Shown here: piece by piece, positions 15,647-24,488 of the stretch | How the letters are laid out: each line of letters starts with the position of its first letter | How positions within the stretch are numbered: the stretch's first letter is position 1 | Origin: Candidatus Aenigmatarchaeota archaeon | GTDB lineage: Archaea; Aenigmatarchaeota; Aenigmatarchaeia; CG10238-14; SCSR01 | Length of the DNA: 42,056 nt | Direction: 5' to 3' | Assembly (NCBI GenBank): GCA_018304615.1 | Contig: JAGVVV010000014.1 | Location: 1-42,056 of the forward strand | Notes under the pieces: generated by a model | Seen by the model: the letters and a program-made list of their open reading frames with translations, nothing else | The model's database searches: none | What the model was told of the DNA's origin: nothing | Position numbers and translations under genes: made by a program

Positions 15647-17839
15647 TCAAGTTTCTGGCTTTGGAATTCCCTCAGGAAGTCCTTTTCTCTTCCTTATTTC
15701 GGTGATTACTCCATCTCTCAAATCGTTCGGCAACTTTTCAAAAGCAGTTTCAACAAGACTGTAAAATCCTCTTCCTGAAGTCGCAGACTTTAATGTCGCA
15801 TCAAATCCAAACATATCTGAAACTGGAAGCTTCGCCGAAATAATCGAAGCTCCTCTCTCTTCCTTCATGTCGAGAATCTGCCCTCTCCTGTTTTCGACTT
15901 CCCTGATGACATTTCCTACAAGTTCTGATGGTAAATCTATTCTGATTATCTGTCTTGGTTCCAACATAGACGCATTTGCATGAAGCATCGCTTCTCTGAT
16001 AGCAAATCTAACCGCAGGAATTACTTGGCCAGGTCCTCTATGAACCGGATCCTCGTGAAGTTCTGCATCAGTGAGAATAATTTTCAGTTTCGTGCATGGT
16101 TCTTTCGCAAGAGGCCCCTCTTCCATCATTTCTATGAAAGCTTCTTTTACAAGTTCAATTACTTCGTTCATGTACTGCACTCCTTTCGTCTGGTCCATAA
16201 AAACATTCTTGTTATGTATAAGTATCATCGACTTCGCCTCGTCATAATCCATTCCCTTCTCTGCAAACTTTTTCGCCAATTCCACGTTCCTTCCTTTCAC
16301 CTCTTGCTTTGATGGCAATTCTCCGTCCAACATCGCCTGATAGACAGACTGTTCTAATGGTTTGACAATTACCTCAAACTTGTTGTGCTTGTTCGGAGAT
16401 TTCCCTTCGATTTCTGGTGAATTTTCAAAAATAGTTTCCCTGTAGACTACTATAGGTTTGGACATTTCGACTGCAATTCCTAAATCCCTAAGCTTGTGTT
16501 CGACTTTTATTTCTAAATGCAGTTCTCCCAATCCAGAGACTAGATATTCTCCTGTCTCCTGGTTGATCTTGATTTGCAGAGTCGTGTCTTCTCTTCCTAA
16601 TTTCTTTAGAGTATCGACAAGTTTCGGAAGCTCCATCGCGTTCTTTGGTTCGATAGCTTTTGTCACTACAGGCTCGAAAATGTGTTTGATTTCTTCGAAA
16701 GGTTCTATTGGTTTGTCAACATCGCAAACAGTTTCTCCAGAAAATGCTTCCTGAATTCCAACGATCGCTGCGATATTTCCTGCAACTACTTCTTCCACAG
16801 GAATCCTGTTGATTCCCTTGTACACTCCAACTTGCTGGATCTTTTGGTTCTGGTGCTGGGCAATCAGATGCACGTCTTTTCCCTTAAAAATTCTTCCTGA
16901 GAACAACCTCCCTGTCGCAACGAATCCTACGTGTGGATCTGGCACCATCTTCGTGATAATCATCGCAAGTCTTCCATCTGAATTGCAAGCTATCATGTCT
17001 TTTGCTGCTTCGCTATTAGGATCACCCTTCCAAACTTTTTCCAATCTGTATTTCTGTGCTTCCATGGGCGAAGGCAGATGTTTGATGATCATATCCAAAA
17101 CTACTTGATGCATAGGAGCTCTCCTTGCAAGCTCGTCTTCCTGCCCCGAGTTTGTGAGCTCTATGATGTCTTTGAAAGTTATTCCAGTTCTTTTCATGAA
17201 AGGAATTGAAATCGCCCATTTCCTGTATGCAGAGCCAATTGCAACAGTCCCGTCATTCACACTCACAAGCCATTTCTCCTTGTACTGTTCTTCGGCATAC
17301 TTTTGAATCAGAAAATTAACATCTCGCACAACTTCCTCGAATCTTTTTATCATCTGCTCCGGCGTCATCTTCAATTCTCTTATCAATCTGTCAGACTTGT
17401 TGATGAAGAGGACTGGCTTGACTCTTTCTCTCAGAGCCTGCCTGAAGACTGTCTCTGTCTGTGGCATTATCCCTTCAACTGGATCAACAAGAACTATTGT
17501 TCCATCAACAGCTCTCATCGCTCTAGTGACGTCACCTCCGAAATCAACGTGGCCTGGCGTGTCTACAAGATTAATCAGAAAATCTTTTCCTTCGAACTCA
17601 TGCGCCATCGAGACATTCGCTCCATAAACAGTCAACTGCCTCCGCCTCTCCTCAGGATCGAACCAAGTGTACATGACTTTTCCTGACATCTCCTCAGCAA
17701 TCATCCCTGCTCCTGCCATCAAATTATCTGTGAGGGTAGTCTTTCCATGGTGAACGTGAGATGAAGTAGCAATATTCCTAATCCTAGCTGGATCTCTCAT
17801 TGCCTCTACAATTCTTTCAGTCATGTCCTTTTTTGCCAT
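15647..17839 (-). CDS. fusA: Translation elongation factor 2
   Basis: The translocation GTPase, 730 residues as usual for archaeal EF-2. GTPase motifs: SSHVHHGKTTLTDNL (P-loop), DTPGHVDFGGDVTRAMRAVDG and INKSDR. Domain IV carries the diphthamide loop LHEDPVHRGPGQVIPAVR; the histidine to be modified is the one in VHRGP. All five domains appear. The start ATG is 3 bases after GGTGTC and the TATA box ATATAAAAAC is about 26 bp upstream of that. A transporter gene separates it from S7. Confidence 0.97.
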   Translation of the reverse strand: MAKKDMTERIVEAMRDPARIRNIATSSHVHHGKTTLTDNLMAGAGMIAEEMSGKVMYTWFDPEERRRQLTVYGANVSMAHEFEGKDFLINLVDTPGHVDFGGDVTRAMRAVDGTIVLVDPVEGIMPQTETVFRQALRERVKPVLFINKSDRLIRELKMTPEQMIKRFEEVVRDVNFLIQKYAEEQYKEKWLVSVNDGTVAIGSAYRKWAISIPFMKRTGITFKDIIELTNSGQEDELARRAPMHQVVLDMIIKHLPSPMEAQKYRLEKVWKGDPNSEAAKDMIACNSDGRLAMIITKMVPDPHVGFVATGRLFSGRIFKGKDVHLIAQHQNQKIQQVGVYKGINRIPVEEVVAGNIAAIVGIQEAFSGETVCDVDKPIEPFEEIKHIFEPVVTKAIEPKNAMELPKLVDTLKKLGREDTTLQIKINQETGEYLVSGLGELHLEIKVEHKLRDLGIAVEMSKPIVVYRETIFENSPEIEGKSPNKHNKFEVIVKPLEQSVYQAMLDGELPSKQEVKGRNVELAKKFAEKGMDYDEAKSMILIHNKNVFMDQTKGVQYMNEVIELVKEAFIEMMEEGPLAKEPCTKLKIILTDAELHEDPVHRGPGQVIPAVRFAIREAMLHANASMLEPRQIIRIDLPSELVGNVIREVENRRGQILDMKEERGASIISAKLPVSDMFGFDATLKSATSGRGFYSLVETAFEKLPNDLRDGVITEIRKRKGLPEGIPKPET

Positions 17840-17842
17840 TGC

Positions 17843-17873
17843 GACACCGTTAAAGTAAATTAGTTTTTATATC
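17843..17873 (-). promoter_or_regulatory. EF-2 promoter and GGTGTC leader element
   Basis: GATATAAAAAC (17873-17863) is a good archaeal TATA box. About 26 bp on, AACGGTGTCGCA leads straight into ATG at 17839. The layout matches that of EF-1A and the zinc-ribbon gene at 30589. Confidence 0.6.
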
Positions 17874-17896
17874 TTAACTCTTTTAAACCTATTCTC

Positions 17897-18763
17897 TCAA
17901 CCTAAAATAATCAAAACAGCCCCAAAAACCATCACCAACGCAATCAGAGATTTGAAAATCACTCTCTTCTCATGGAATAATTCGCCTCCGAAAAACGTGC
18001 TTATGACAGTACTTAATTTTTTTATCGGAATCACAAGACTGATTAAAGCCATAGAGGTTGCAGTTGCTTGGAGAAGCCTGTATGAAGTCGTGAAAATAGC
18101 AGTGAGCAGCACGTACTTCCCAGCATTCCTTATCCCATGCCTAATCGAATGCAGGCCATTTTGAAAAATCGAAATCATTATCACAAAATTTATCGAAATG
18201 AAAACCTGTGCAATCAGAATGTATTTTATCGGTTCGATGTAGCCCAATACAACTTTGTCTCCAATGGAAGTGAAAGCGTACAACACCATTGCAATAAAAA
18301 TCATGTGAATTGATTTTGACTTGAGGAAAACTCTTATCGGAGTTTTAAAATTCAGATTCTTGGGAAGTTCCAGAAGATAACCGCTTATGACTATTATCAA
18401 AATCCCAGCTAACTGTATTTTCGATACAGCCTCTCCTAAAACCAAACTCGCAAGAACTACAAGGATCACAGTTTCGAAATTCAGCAGTGGTGATTCAATG
18501 GAAATGTTCATATGCCTCAGCGCTTTTGAGACAAGGTAGAACGCAATCGTCGCAAGTATTGAAACAAGATAAATCAGAAGCAAAAGGCTGTAACTGATAC
18601 TCCAGCTCACGAAAAAAAGAATCGGCAACGAAATCAATGCATTGAAAAGCGCGAGGACAGTGGAAAATTCAAGAGGATTCTCCTTCAAAAGAGTCTTCTT
18701 CTCAATTATCGCAGATATCGCGCCAAGAACAGCAGAACCAAACGCGAAAACATACCATTCCAT
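17897..18763 (-). CDS. EamA/DMT-superfamily membrane transporter
   Basis: A 288-residue polytopic protein with about ten hydrophobic segments in two repeated halves, the layout of EamA-type drug/metabolite transporters. A small-residue helix start (FAFGSAVLGAISAIIEKKTLL) and a Lys/Glu-containing second helix are typical, and the second half repeats the pattern (ALSIGDKVVLGYIEPI-like region, then PIKKLSTVISTFFGGELF). The substrate cannot be predicted. It is in the minus-strand block between S7 (24 bp away) and EF-2, where a transporter is unexpected. Confidence 0.8.
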   Translation of the reverse strand: MEWYVFAFGSAVLGAISAIIEKKTLLKENPLEFSTVLALFNALISLPILFFVSWSISYSLLLLIYLVSILATIAFYLVSKALRHMNISIESPLLNFETVILVVLASLVLGEAVSKIQLAGILIIVISGYLLELPKNLNFKTPIRVFLKSKSIHMIFIAMVLYAFTSIGDKVVLGYIEPIKYILIAQVFISINFVIMISIFQNGLHSIRHGIRNAGKYVLLTAIFTTSYRLLQATATSMALISLVIPIKKLSTVISTFFGGELFHEKRVIFKSLIALVMVFGAVLIILG

Positions 18764-18786
18764 ATTATTTATTCATTCAGGATAGT

Positions 18787-19389
18787 TTATCTTGCACCCT
18801 CGGCTTCTCTCTCTATTCTCTCTTTCTCTTTAATGGCTTCAGATTTCTGTCCGTCTTTGTTGTAAGCTCCGAGAATCTCGTTAGTCAGAGTATCTACCAT
18901 AGTGTCTTTCTTTCCGAACGATTTCCTATAAGCAGCTTGGACTATGTTACTTAGTGACAAATCAACTCTTCTCTGCGGAGAAGTAATTACAGCCCTTCTG
19001 ACCATTATCCCTCCGACCTGGTATTGGGTAATCTCTTCTCTCAATGCAGAGTTTTCAATCGCTTTCACCAAAACTTCTATAGGATTCTTCTTCGTCTGCT
19101 GTTCAACTCTTTCAAAAACAGCTTTCAAAATCTTGTAATGTATGTTTGTCTTTCCGACTGCTTTGCCAGATGTGATAACATGCTTCCTGCTTCTGTGACC
19201 AGGAACTTGCAGCTTGTTCATCAACCTCTCTACGATATTCATCTTGCTCTTGTGCAATTGATGTTTTGAATATCTTCCGCCACTTCTTGGTACTAGCACA
19301 GGTCTGAGGTTGATGTACTGTTCGAGCCCCTTGTCTTCTACTTTAACATCCTTAACTGGCCACCTGTCAAAAATTTTAATTTCCATCAC
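18787..19389 (-). CDS. rps7: 30S ribosomal protein S7 (uS7)
   Basis: A 200-residue archaeal S7 that nucleates assembly of the 30S head. Recognisable blocks: PRSGGRYSKHQLHKSKMNIVERLMN, KNPIEVLVKAIENSA, VGGIMVRRAVITSPQRRVDLSL and the C-terminal helix. A basic/acidic tail (KEKERIEREAEGAR) ends it. Two Met codons begin the frame (MMEIKIFDRW); either could be used. It follows S12 by 2 bp, so the two are translationally coupled. Confidence 0.97.
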   Translation of the reverse strand: MMEIKIFDRWPVKDVKVEDKGLEQYINLRPVLVPRSGGRYSKHQLHKSKMNIVERLMNKLQVPGHRSRKHVITSGKAVGKTNIHYKILKAVFERVEQQTKKNPIEVLVKAIENSALREEITQYQVGGIMVRRAVITSPQRRVDLSLSNIVQAAYRKSFGKKDTMVDTLTNEILGAYNKDGQKSEAIKEKERIEREAEGAR

Positions 19390-19391
19390 AT

Positions 19392-19817
19392 CTACCTAGC
19401 TGGTTTCTGTTTCTTTCCTGAAAGAATCTCACTGAGGGCTACCCCGTTTACAGCAGTGACCTTGTATTTGATTCCCCACATACTTCCCTTAGGTCCACCT
19501 TGCGCCCCACCTATGCTTTCAATCAGAACCTCGTCATGTTCATTCACTTTCTCAATCGCTCCATCCCCAGGAACGTGAGCAGTGACTTGGATATTATTTT
19601 TTATCAATTGGACTCTTACTGCTTTGATCAAACCCGATGCAGGCTTTCTCTGCTCCACAGCTCTCTTATCAAGAACAATACCTCTTCCCTGCGGAGCTCC
19701 TTCCAAAGGATCCTTTTTCCACAGTTGCAGCATCCTTCTCTTGTAGGAAGTCTTCTTCCATCTAAATCTTTGCCTAGTCTTTCTAAGTTTTCTTGCTGCA
19801 AATTCTCCTCTTGCCAT
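19392..19817 (-). CDS. rps12: 30S ribosomal protein S12 (uS12), divergent decoding loop
   Basis: A 141-residue archaeal S12: [19 protein letters not shown] at the N-terminus, [44 protein letters not shown], and [16 protein letters not shown] at the end. It lies at the decoding centre of the small subunit. The loop that is nearly always (K/Q)PNSA(I/L)RK reads KPASGLIK here, and the second loop (usually GRSMGDIPGVRYKV in archaea) reads [19 protein letters not shown] seven bases before ATG is a good ribosome-binding site. It overlaps no neighbour and is 4 bp from nusA. Confidence 0.96.
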   Translation of the reverse strand: MARGEFAARKLRKTRQRFRWKKTSYKRRMLQLWKKDPLEGAPQGRGIVLDKRAVEQRKPASGLIKAVRVQLIKNNIQVTAHVPGDGAIEKVNEHDEVLIESIGGAQGGPKGSMWGIKYKVTAVNGVALSEILSGKKQKPAR

Positions 19818-19821
19818 TCTT

Positions 19822-20244
19822 TCACCTAACTATCAGATCGTTGACATTATGACTTCTTTGAAGTAATTCTTTAAATAACTTTAGATTTCTCGCATCCCTT
19901 CCTATTACCATTGCCTTATCCTTCTTGTCAACCTTAATCTCAATCACAGTCTTGTCATCTTCGCTCTTGATTTTTATGCTGGTTGCCTGAGGAACAAGTT
20001 TTTTCACGAAATCCGTCACATCTTTCGAGAACTCGAACAGCTTGATGCTCTTTCCAATCATCCTCTCGGCTTTCTTGACTGCAGCCCCGTTCTTCCCTAT
20101 CGCAACTCCTACCTTGTCCTCTTGTATAACAAAATAAACAATCCCATTCTCATTATCAATCAGGCAATCTTTCACGGGCGCCCCTGTGATGTTCTCAAAA
20201 AGATTCATCAGTCTTATAGTGTCATTATCGAAAGTAAGCGTCAT
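19822..20244 (-). CDS. nusA: NusA-like KH-domain transcription factor
   Basis: A 140-residue archaeal NusA made of two KH domains only: GxxG loops at AIGKNGAAV (about residues 48-56) and VIGRDARNL (about 113-121). The second loop is GRDA rather than GxxG, as is common in KH2 of this family. There is no N-terminal or S1 domain, which is normal for archaea. Its place between L30e and S12 downstream of the RNA polymerase genes is the standard archaeal order. Start and stop are separated from its neighbours by 2 and 4 bp. Confidence 0.93.
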   Translation of the reverse strand: MTLTFDNDTIRLMNLFENITGAPVKDCLIDNENGIVYFVIQEDKVGVAIGKNGAAVKKAERMIGKSIKLFEFSKDVTDFVKKLVPQATSIKIKSEDDKTVIEIKVDKKDKAMVIGRDARNLKLFKELLQRSHNVNDLIVR

Positions 20245-20246
20245 GT

Positions 20247-20510
20247 TTATCCTTTTATCACTAGAGTGCTCACAGGAAAAGGTTTACTGCAGATTATCCC
20301 CAATTCCTTGCTTGTGCCGTTGAAAGTCTCGACCTTCGCACCGCTAACTTTTGCATTGTGATCTATTTCCTTTCTGACCTTCTCAGGCAAATTGTTAGAT
20401 ACCACAATTAGTTTGGGGGAGTTCAGTTTTATAAACTTGATTGAACGCCTGTATCCGAGTATCGCTTTGTTGTCCTTCAATGCCGTCTGAACTTCTTCTT
20501 GGACATTCAT
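20247..20510 (-). CDS. rpl30e: 50S ribosomal protein L30e
   Basis: An 87-residue L7Ae/L30e-fold protein: a helical start, KLIVVSNNLPEKVRKEIDHNAK, and the diagnostic end FNGTSKELGIICSKPFPVSTLVI. Slightly short but complete. Its start overlaps the rpoA'' stop by 4 bp, so translation is probably coupled to RNA polymerase production. Confidence 0.95.
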   Translation of the reverse strand: MNVQEEVQTALKDNKAILGYRRSIKFIKLNSPKLIVVSNNLPEKVRKEIDHNAKVSGAKVETFNGTSKELGIICSKPFPVSTLVIKG

Positions 20511-21646
20511 TTCTTATCTTCCTCTTTTCTGAATTGCGCGACCAAGTCGAACATTCCTGTTCCTGAAGGAATCACTTGTCCGATCATGACATTTTCGAAA
20601 ATTCCTTGGAAATTATCAACTTCGTTTCTCACAGAAGCTCTGACAAGGTGCTTGATCGTCTCTTCGAATGCAGCTCTAGCTAGAATGGAAGTCTGCGAAC
20701 CTGCAACTCCATATCTACCAATGGATTTGACTGCTCCGGTGAGAGTCATGATGTCTCCGACGAGCATTACATGCCTTACATCAACATCCAGACCCTGCTC
20801 TTGCATTGTCTTGAGTGCCTCGTTCATAATCATGTTCCTCGCTCCTTCTATTCCTAGGACTTGCGAGATCTCATGGATGTTATTTGTGACCGTCCTATTC
20901 TCGTCAATTTCCTTCAAGTTCAACACTTCCTGAAGATTAGAACCAATAGTATTAATAAGCCAATCGTCCCCTTCTCTCCTGACTACAGCATTTCTTATTT
21001 CCTCTATCCCGTCAACATGCAGATTCATAATCTTCTCTTTTAATTTCTGCAACTCCCTCACAGTCAGTTCAGTCTTTGGCTTGATTGAAATCGAGTGTGT
21101 CTTTTCTTTGATTTCCAAATCTTTCAAATTCTCTTTTATGTTCCTTGCGATTTTTCCTGCCTTCTTCATGTCCGTCAGCTCAATCTCAATCGAGTTGTCG
21201 TTCAGATTTATCGAGAAAGATTTCGATACCCCTAAAACATTTTTCTCTATTATGCCTTCAGCAATTTCAGTCGCAGCCTCTCTGTTGTTGAACTGGTGCT
21301 TAAGATAAATGGTCATGACAGGGGTCTCTGGTTCTTTCTTAGCGTCAAAAATTTCTATCAATCTAGGCAATCCATAAGTAACTCTTACACCAGCCGATCC
21401 TGCGAAGTGGTATGTCCTCATTGTCATCTGAGTTGCAGGTTCGGAAATGCTCTCTGCAGCCAGAATTCCAACAGTCTCTCCAGGCTCGAATCTGCTCTTG
21501 ATGAAATATTTCTTCACTTCTTCCTCTAATTTTATTCTCTGCTCTTTATTCAGCTTTCTGCTCTTCACTACTGCATCTATTTCATCCACAAGTTTCTTTG
21601 GCAAACCTATTTCATCCGAAGAGCCTGTCTGCGATTCTGTCGACAT
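20507..21646 (-). CDS. rpoA2: DNA-directed RNA polymerase subunit A''
   Basis: The C-terminal part of the largest subunit, 379 residues. EPGETVGILAAESISEPATQMTMRT holds the bridge/trigger-loop region, SQVLGIEGARNMIMNEALKTM and GRYGVAGSQTSILARAAFEETIKHL follow, and the end is IPSGTGMFDLVAQF. Its frame starts 35 bp inside the end of rpoA' in another frame, an unusually long overlap for these genes, and overlaps L30e by 4 bp. Confidence 0.97.
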   Translation of the reverse strand: MSTESQTGSSDEIGLPKKLVDEIDAVVKSRKLNKEQRIKLEEEVKKYFIKSRFEPGETVGILAAESISEPATQMTMRTYHFAGSAGVRVTYGLPRLIEIFDAKKEPETPVMTIYLKHQFNNREAATEIAEGIIEKNVLGVSKSFSINLNDNSIEIELTDMKKAGKIARNIKENLKDLEIKEKTHSISIKPKTELTVRELQKLKEKIMNLHVDGIEEIRNAVVRREGDDWLINTIGSNLQEVLNLKEIDENRTVTNNIHEISQVLGIEGARNMIMNEALKTMQEQGLDVDVRHVMLVGDIMTLTGAVKSIGRYGVAGSQTSILARAAFEETIKHLVRASVRNEVDNFQGIFENVMIGQVIPSGTGMFDLVAQFRKEEDKK

Positions 21647-24104
21647 CTAATCCTCCTCTTTCAATTTTTGACGGATCCAATCCATCTTCACCTGGCACAA
21701 ACTGTACTATTCTGTTCGCCGAGTCTCTAACTGTGTCATCATATTCCACTTTCAAATCTTGCAGAGCTCCGACAAGTCTTCTCTCCATGTAACCAGAGTG
21801 TCTGGTCTTCAGTGACTTGTCCATTAAGCTCTCCCTGGAATTGATTGCATCAAAGAAAAATTCAAATGGAGTGAGTCCGCTCTTGAATCCTCTCCCGACA
21901 AATCCCTTAGCTTCAAGACTAATGTCACCTTTCTTGAAGTGTGGGAAAGTTCTATCAATGTAACCTCTCTGCATTCTTTCACCCATGATTGTTTCCTGTC
22001 CAATCATTGCAGCAGTCTGTACCATGTTGACTAAACTTCCTCTTGCACCGCTCTTTGCCATCATCAGAGTATAATTATTCTTCAAATGCTTGTTCAAAAC
22101 TTCTTCAATCTTATTCAAGGATTGGTTAAGTGTTATTTTAATCGCATGCTCAAGACTTTCCTTGGGCGTTCTTCCAGCCAAAATCTTTATCTCTCCTCTC
22201 TCGAACTGTTCAATCGATTGGTCGACTTCCTTCCTCACTCCTTCTATCATGTTTTTGATTTCTTGCGTGGCTTGAGGGGGGAGATCTTGATCTGAAATGC
22301 TGATTGAGAATCCACTTTTCATCAAAACTTCTATGGCAAGTCTGGTTATGCTGAACAAAAATTTCTTGAATGCTTCAGCCCCATATTCCCTCTCAATCTT
22401 GTCCAAAATTTTTCCATCTTCTGCCCCAACTGCAGCTTTGTCTATGGGTCCTTCAATCAATTTTCCATTCTTGATTACGACTTTTTCTCCTGACTTTGCT
22501 TTCAATTCGATTGAAAAGTTTTTCGGCAGGAATATGCTGAAAATTTCTTTCCCTGTCATGTATTCCTTTTCGGGAATTTCTATCTCGGTATCGACAGCCC
22601 TGATAAGCTGAGTGAATTCCTCTCTGCTGAATTTCTTCTCTCCTTCTGTCAACAAATACAAACCAGAAATCTGATCTCTGAACGCCCCAATGATAGGGCC
22701 TGAGAATCTTGGACTCCTAATGTGTTTCTGAACAGACATTAATATCTGGGCTTCCACCTGCGCCTCTTCTGTCTGAGGAATGTGTAAGTTCATCTCGTCT
22801 CCATCAAAATCTGCATTGTAAGGTGGGCATACACTAAGGTTCAATCTGAAAGTCTTTCCAGGCATCACTCTAACTCTATGTGCCATCACACTCATCCTGT
22901 GCAGGCTCGGCTGCCTATTGAACAGGGCTATGTCCCCGTCTTTCAAATGCCTTTCGATCACATATCCAGGAGTGATTTCTTTTACTATCTCTTCCTTGTT
23001 CTGTGGCGTAATTTTCTTTCTTCTTCCATCAGGTCTTATGACATAATTAGCCCCAGGCCAAATGTCCGGACCGTTCACGACAAATTTTTTCATCGTCTCC
23101 AGATTGTTCTCACTGACTCTTACAGGTACTGTCAACTCCATTGCTATGACTTCGGGAACACCAACTTCATCAATATTTATCATTGGATCAGGGCTGATTA
23201 CAGTTCTTGCTGAAAAGTTTACCCTCTTACCTGCGAGATTTCCCCTGAACCTTCCCTCTTTTGTTTTTAATCTCTGCGAAAGAGTTTTCAAAATTCTTCC
23301 AGATCTATGTCTCGCTGGCGGGACTCCTGAAATTTCATTATCGAAATAAGTTCCTATGTGATATTGCAAAAGTTCCCACAAGTCTTCGATGATAAAATCC
23401 GGTGCTCCCAAATCTATGTTTTCTTTCAACCTCTCGTTTATCCTGACTATATCTACAAGCTTGTGAGTCAAGTCGTCTTCAGATCTCTCTCCTGTTTCAA
23501 GAGTTATCGATGGTCTCACGGTCACTGGCGGGATTGGTAACAGAGTCAATACAAGCCATTCAGGCCTCATCTTTTTGAATCCGATGACTTCAAGGTCTTC
23601 GTTCGGAATTTTTTCCAATCTCTCTCTCAATTTGACAGGACTTAACAGTTCTGCCCCCTCGCTGAAAGAATAAGGTTTTATGAACTTCAGTTTTCCCTGT
23701 TCCGAATTGCAGTAAGGACATTTTTTCCTTGTCAGTTTCATCAGTTCTTTCAGTCCCAATCTCTTCGATTGGATCTTCTCAATCTCTTTAGGATCGATTA
23801 GTATTCTACTGCATTTTCTGCATATCAATTTCAATAATCCGAAAAGAATCTTTGCATAATGAACATGAACGACAGGTTTCGTCAATTCGAGATAACCAAA
23901 ATGTCCCTGACATTCACCGACAGATCCACCGCATGTCCTGCATCTTACTCCTGGATCTACCACACCAAGTCTCGGATCCATCAACCCTCCTTCAATCGGG
24001 TAACCCTCCTGGTCATAAATTTCTGTCTTCGACAGTTTTGCTACTGCCAATCTCTTGACCATTTCCGGATTAATTATTCCAAATTCAATTCTTTCTACTA
24101 ACAT
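21612..24104 (-). CDS. rpoA1: DNA-directed RNA polymerase subunit A'
   Basis: The N-terminal part of the largest subunit, 830 residues. Zinc sites: CRTCGGSVGECQGHFG (about 56-71), CRKC and CPYC near residues 95-135. The catalytic Mg-binding loop is YNADFDGDEMNLHIPQ. The clamp, rudder (FRGNLAGKRVNFSARTVI) and funnel (GFVGRGFKSGLTPFEFFFDA, GYMERRL) are all present. It starts immediately after the last B' fragment (24105), with no gap. Confidence 0.97.
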   Translation of the reverse strand: MLVERIEFGIINPEMVKRLAVAKLSKTEIYDQEGYPIEGGLMDPRLGVVDPGVRCRTCGGSVGECQGHFGYLELTKPVVHVHYAKILFGLLKLICRKCSRILIDPKEIEKIQSKRLGLKELMKLTRKKCPYCNSEQGKLKFIKPYSFSEGAELLSPVKLRERLEKIPNEDLEVIGFKKMRPEWLVLTLLPIPPVTVRPSITLETGERSEDDLTHKLVDIVRINERLKENIDLGAPDFIIEDLWELLQYHIGTYFDNEISGVPPARHRSGRILKTLSQRLKTKEGRFRGNLAGKRVNFSARTVISPDPMINIDEVGVPEVIAMELTVPVRVSENNLETMKKFVVNGPDIWPGANYVIRPDGRRKKITPQNKEEIVKEITPGYVIERHLKDGDIALFNRQPSLHRMSVMAHRVRVMPGKTFRLNLSVCPPYNADFDGDEMNLHIPQTEEAQVEAQILMSVQKHIRSPRFSGPIIGAFRDQISGLYLLTEGEKKFSREEFTQLIRAVDTEIEIPEKEYMTGKEIFSIFLPKNFSIELKAKSGEKVVIKNGKLIEGPIDKAAVGAEDGKILDKIEREYGAEAFKKFLFSITRLAIEVLMKSGFSISISDQDLPPQATQEIKNMIEGVRKEVDQSIEQFERGEIKILAGRTPKESLEHAIKITLNQSLNKIEEVLNKHLKNNYTLMMAKSGARGSLVNMVQTAAMIGQETIMGERMQRGYIDRTFPHFKKGDISLEAKGFVGRGFKSGLTPFEFFFDAINSRESLMDKSLKTRHSGYMERRLVGALQDLKVEYDDTVRDSANRIVQFVPGEDGLDPSKIERGGLDVDRIADRLFG

Positions 24105-24488
24105 TTAATCCTCTTTCAGCACCAACTTCGGATAAATCAACATACTCTTCAGCTCGTCCAACATCAGCTTGAACGCATAGCTTATCTCCACTTCAAGTAT
24201 CTTCGTATCGCCACAAACAGAACAGTACTTTTTGTTTTTTATTCTGTCCCAGATAGCTACCAATCCACACTCACTGCAAATTTGCACTAGTGTCTTGTCC
24301 GAGTCAAATCTTTCCTTCAAGACCAGCGCAGCTCCATGTGAAATTATCACGTCTTTTTCCATTTCGCCCAATCTCAATCCACCCTCTTTGCTTCTTCCTT
24401 CAGTCGGCTGTTTCGTGAGAAGCGTGACAGGACCTCTAGATCTTGCATGAATCTTATTCGAGACCAGATGATCAAGTTTCTGCGTCAT
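24105..24488 (-). CDS. rpoB1: RNA polymerase subunit B', C-terminal fragment
   Basis: The missing end of B': [15 protein letters not shown] (hybrid-binding/clamp anchor), [19 protein letters not shown], the zinc ribbon CSECG...CSVCG, and [15 protein letters not shown] 24488 is the candidate start because residues from QKL onward match the family. The frame is open to TTG 24521, but the added residues (11, including MMGRKPC) are the shadow of the other frame. It is in the +1 frame relative to the N-terminal fragment, whose TGA is at 24474-24472. Either it is translated separately, helped by GGGAAGG upstream, or the gene is broken by a deletion. Confidence 0.75.
   Translation of the reverse strand: MTQKLDHLVSNKIHARSRGPVTLLTKQPTEGRSKEGGLRLGEMEKDVIISHGAALVLKERFDSDKTLVQICSECGLVAIWDRIKNKKYCSVCGDTKILEVEISYAFKLMLDELKSMLIYPKLVLKED

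Noticed and set aside
15647-17839. Loss of the EF-2 diphthamide site
   Set aside because: The histidine in VHRGPGQ is present with normal spacing; Pro for Gly after it is common in archaea.
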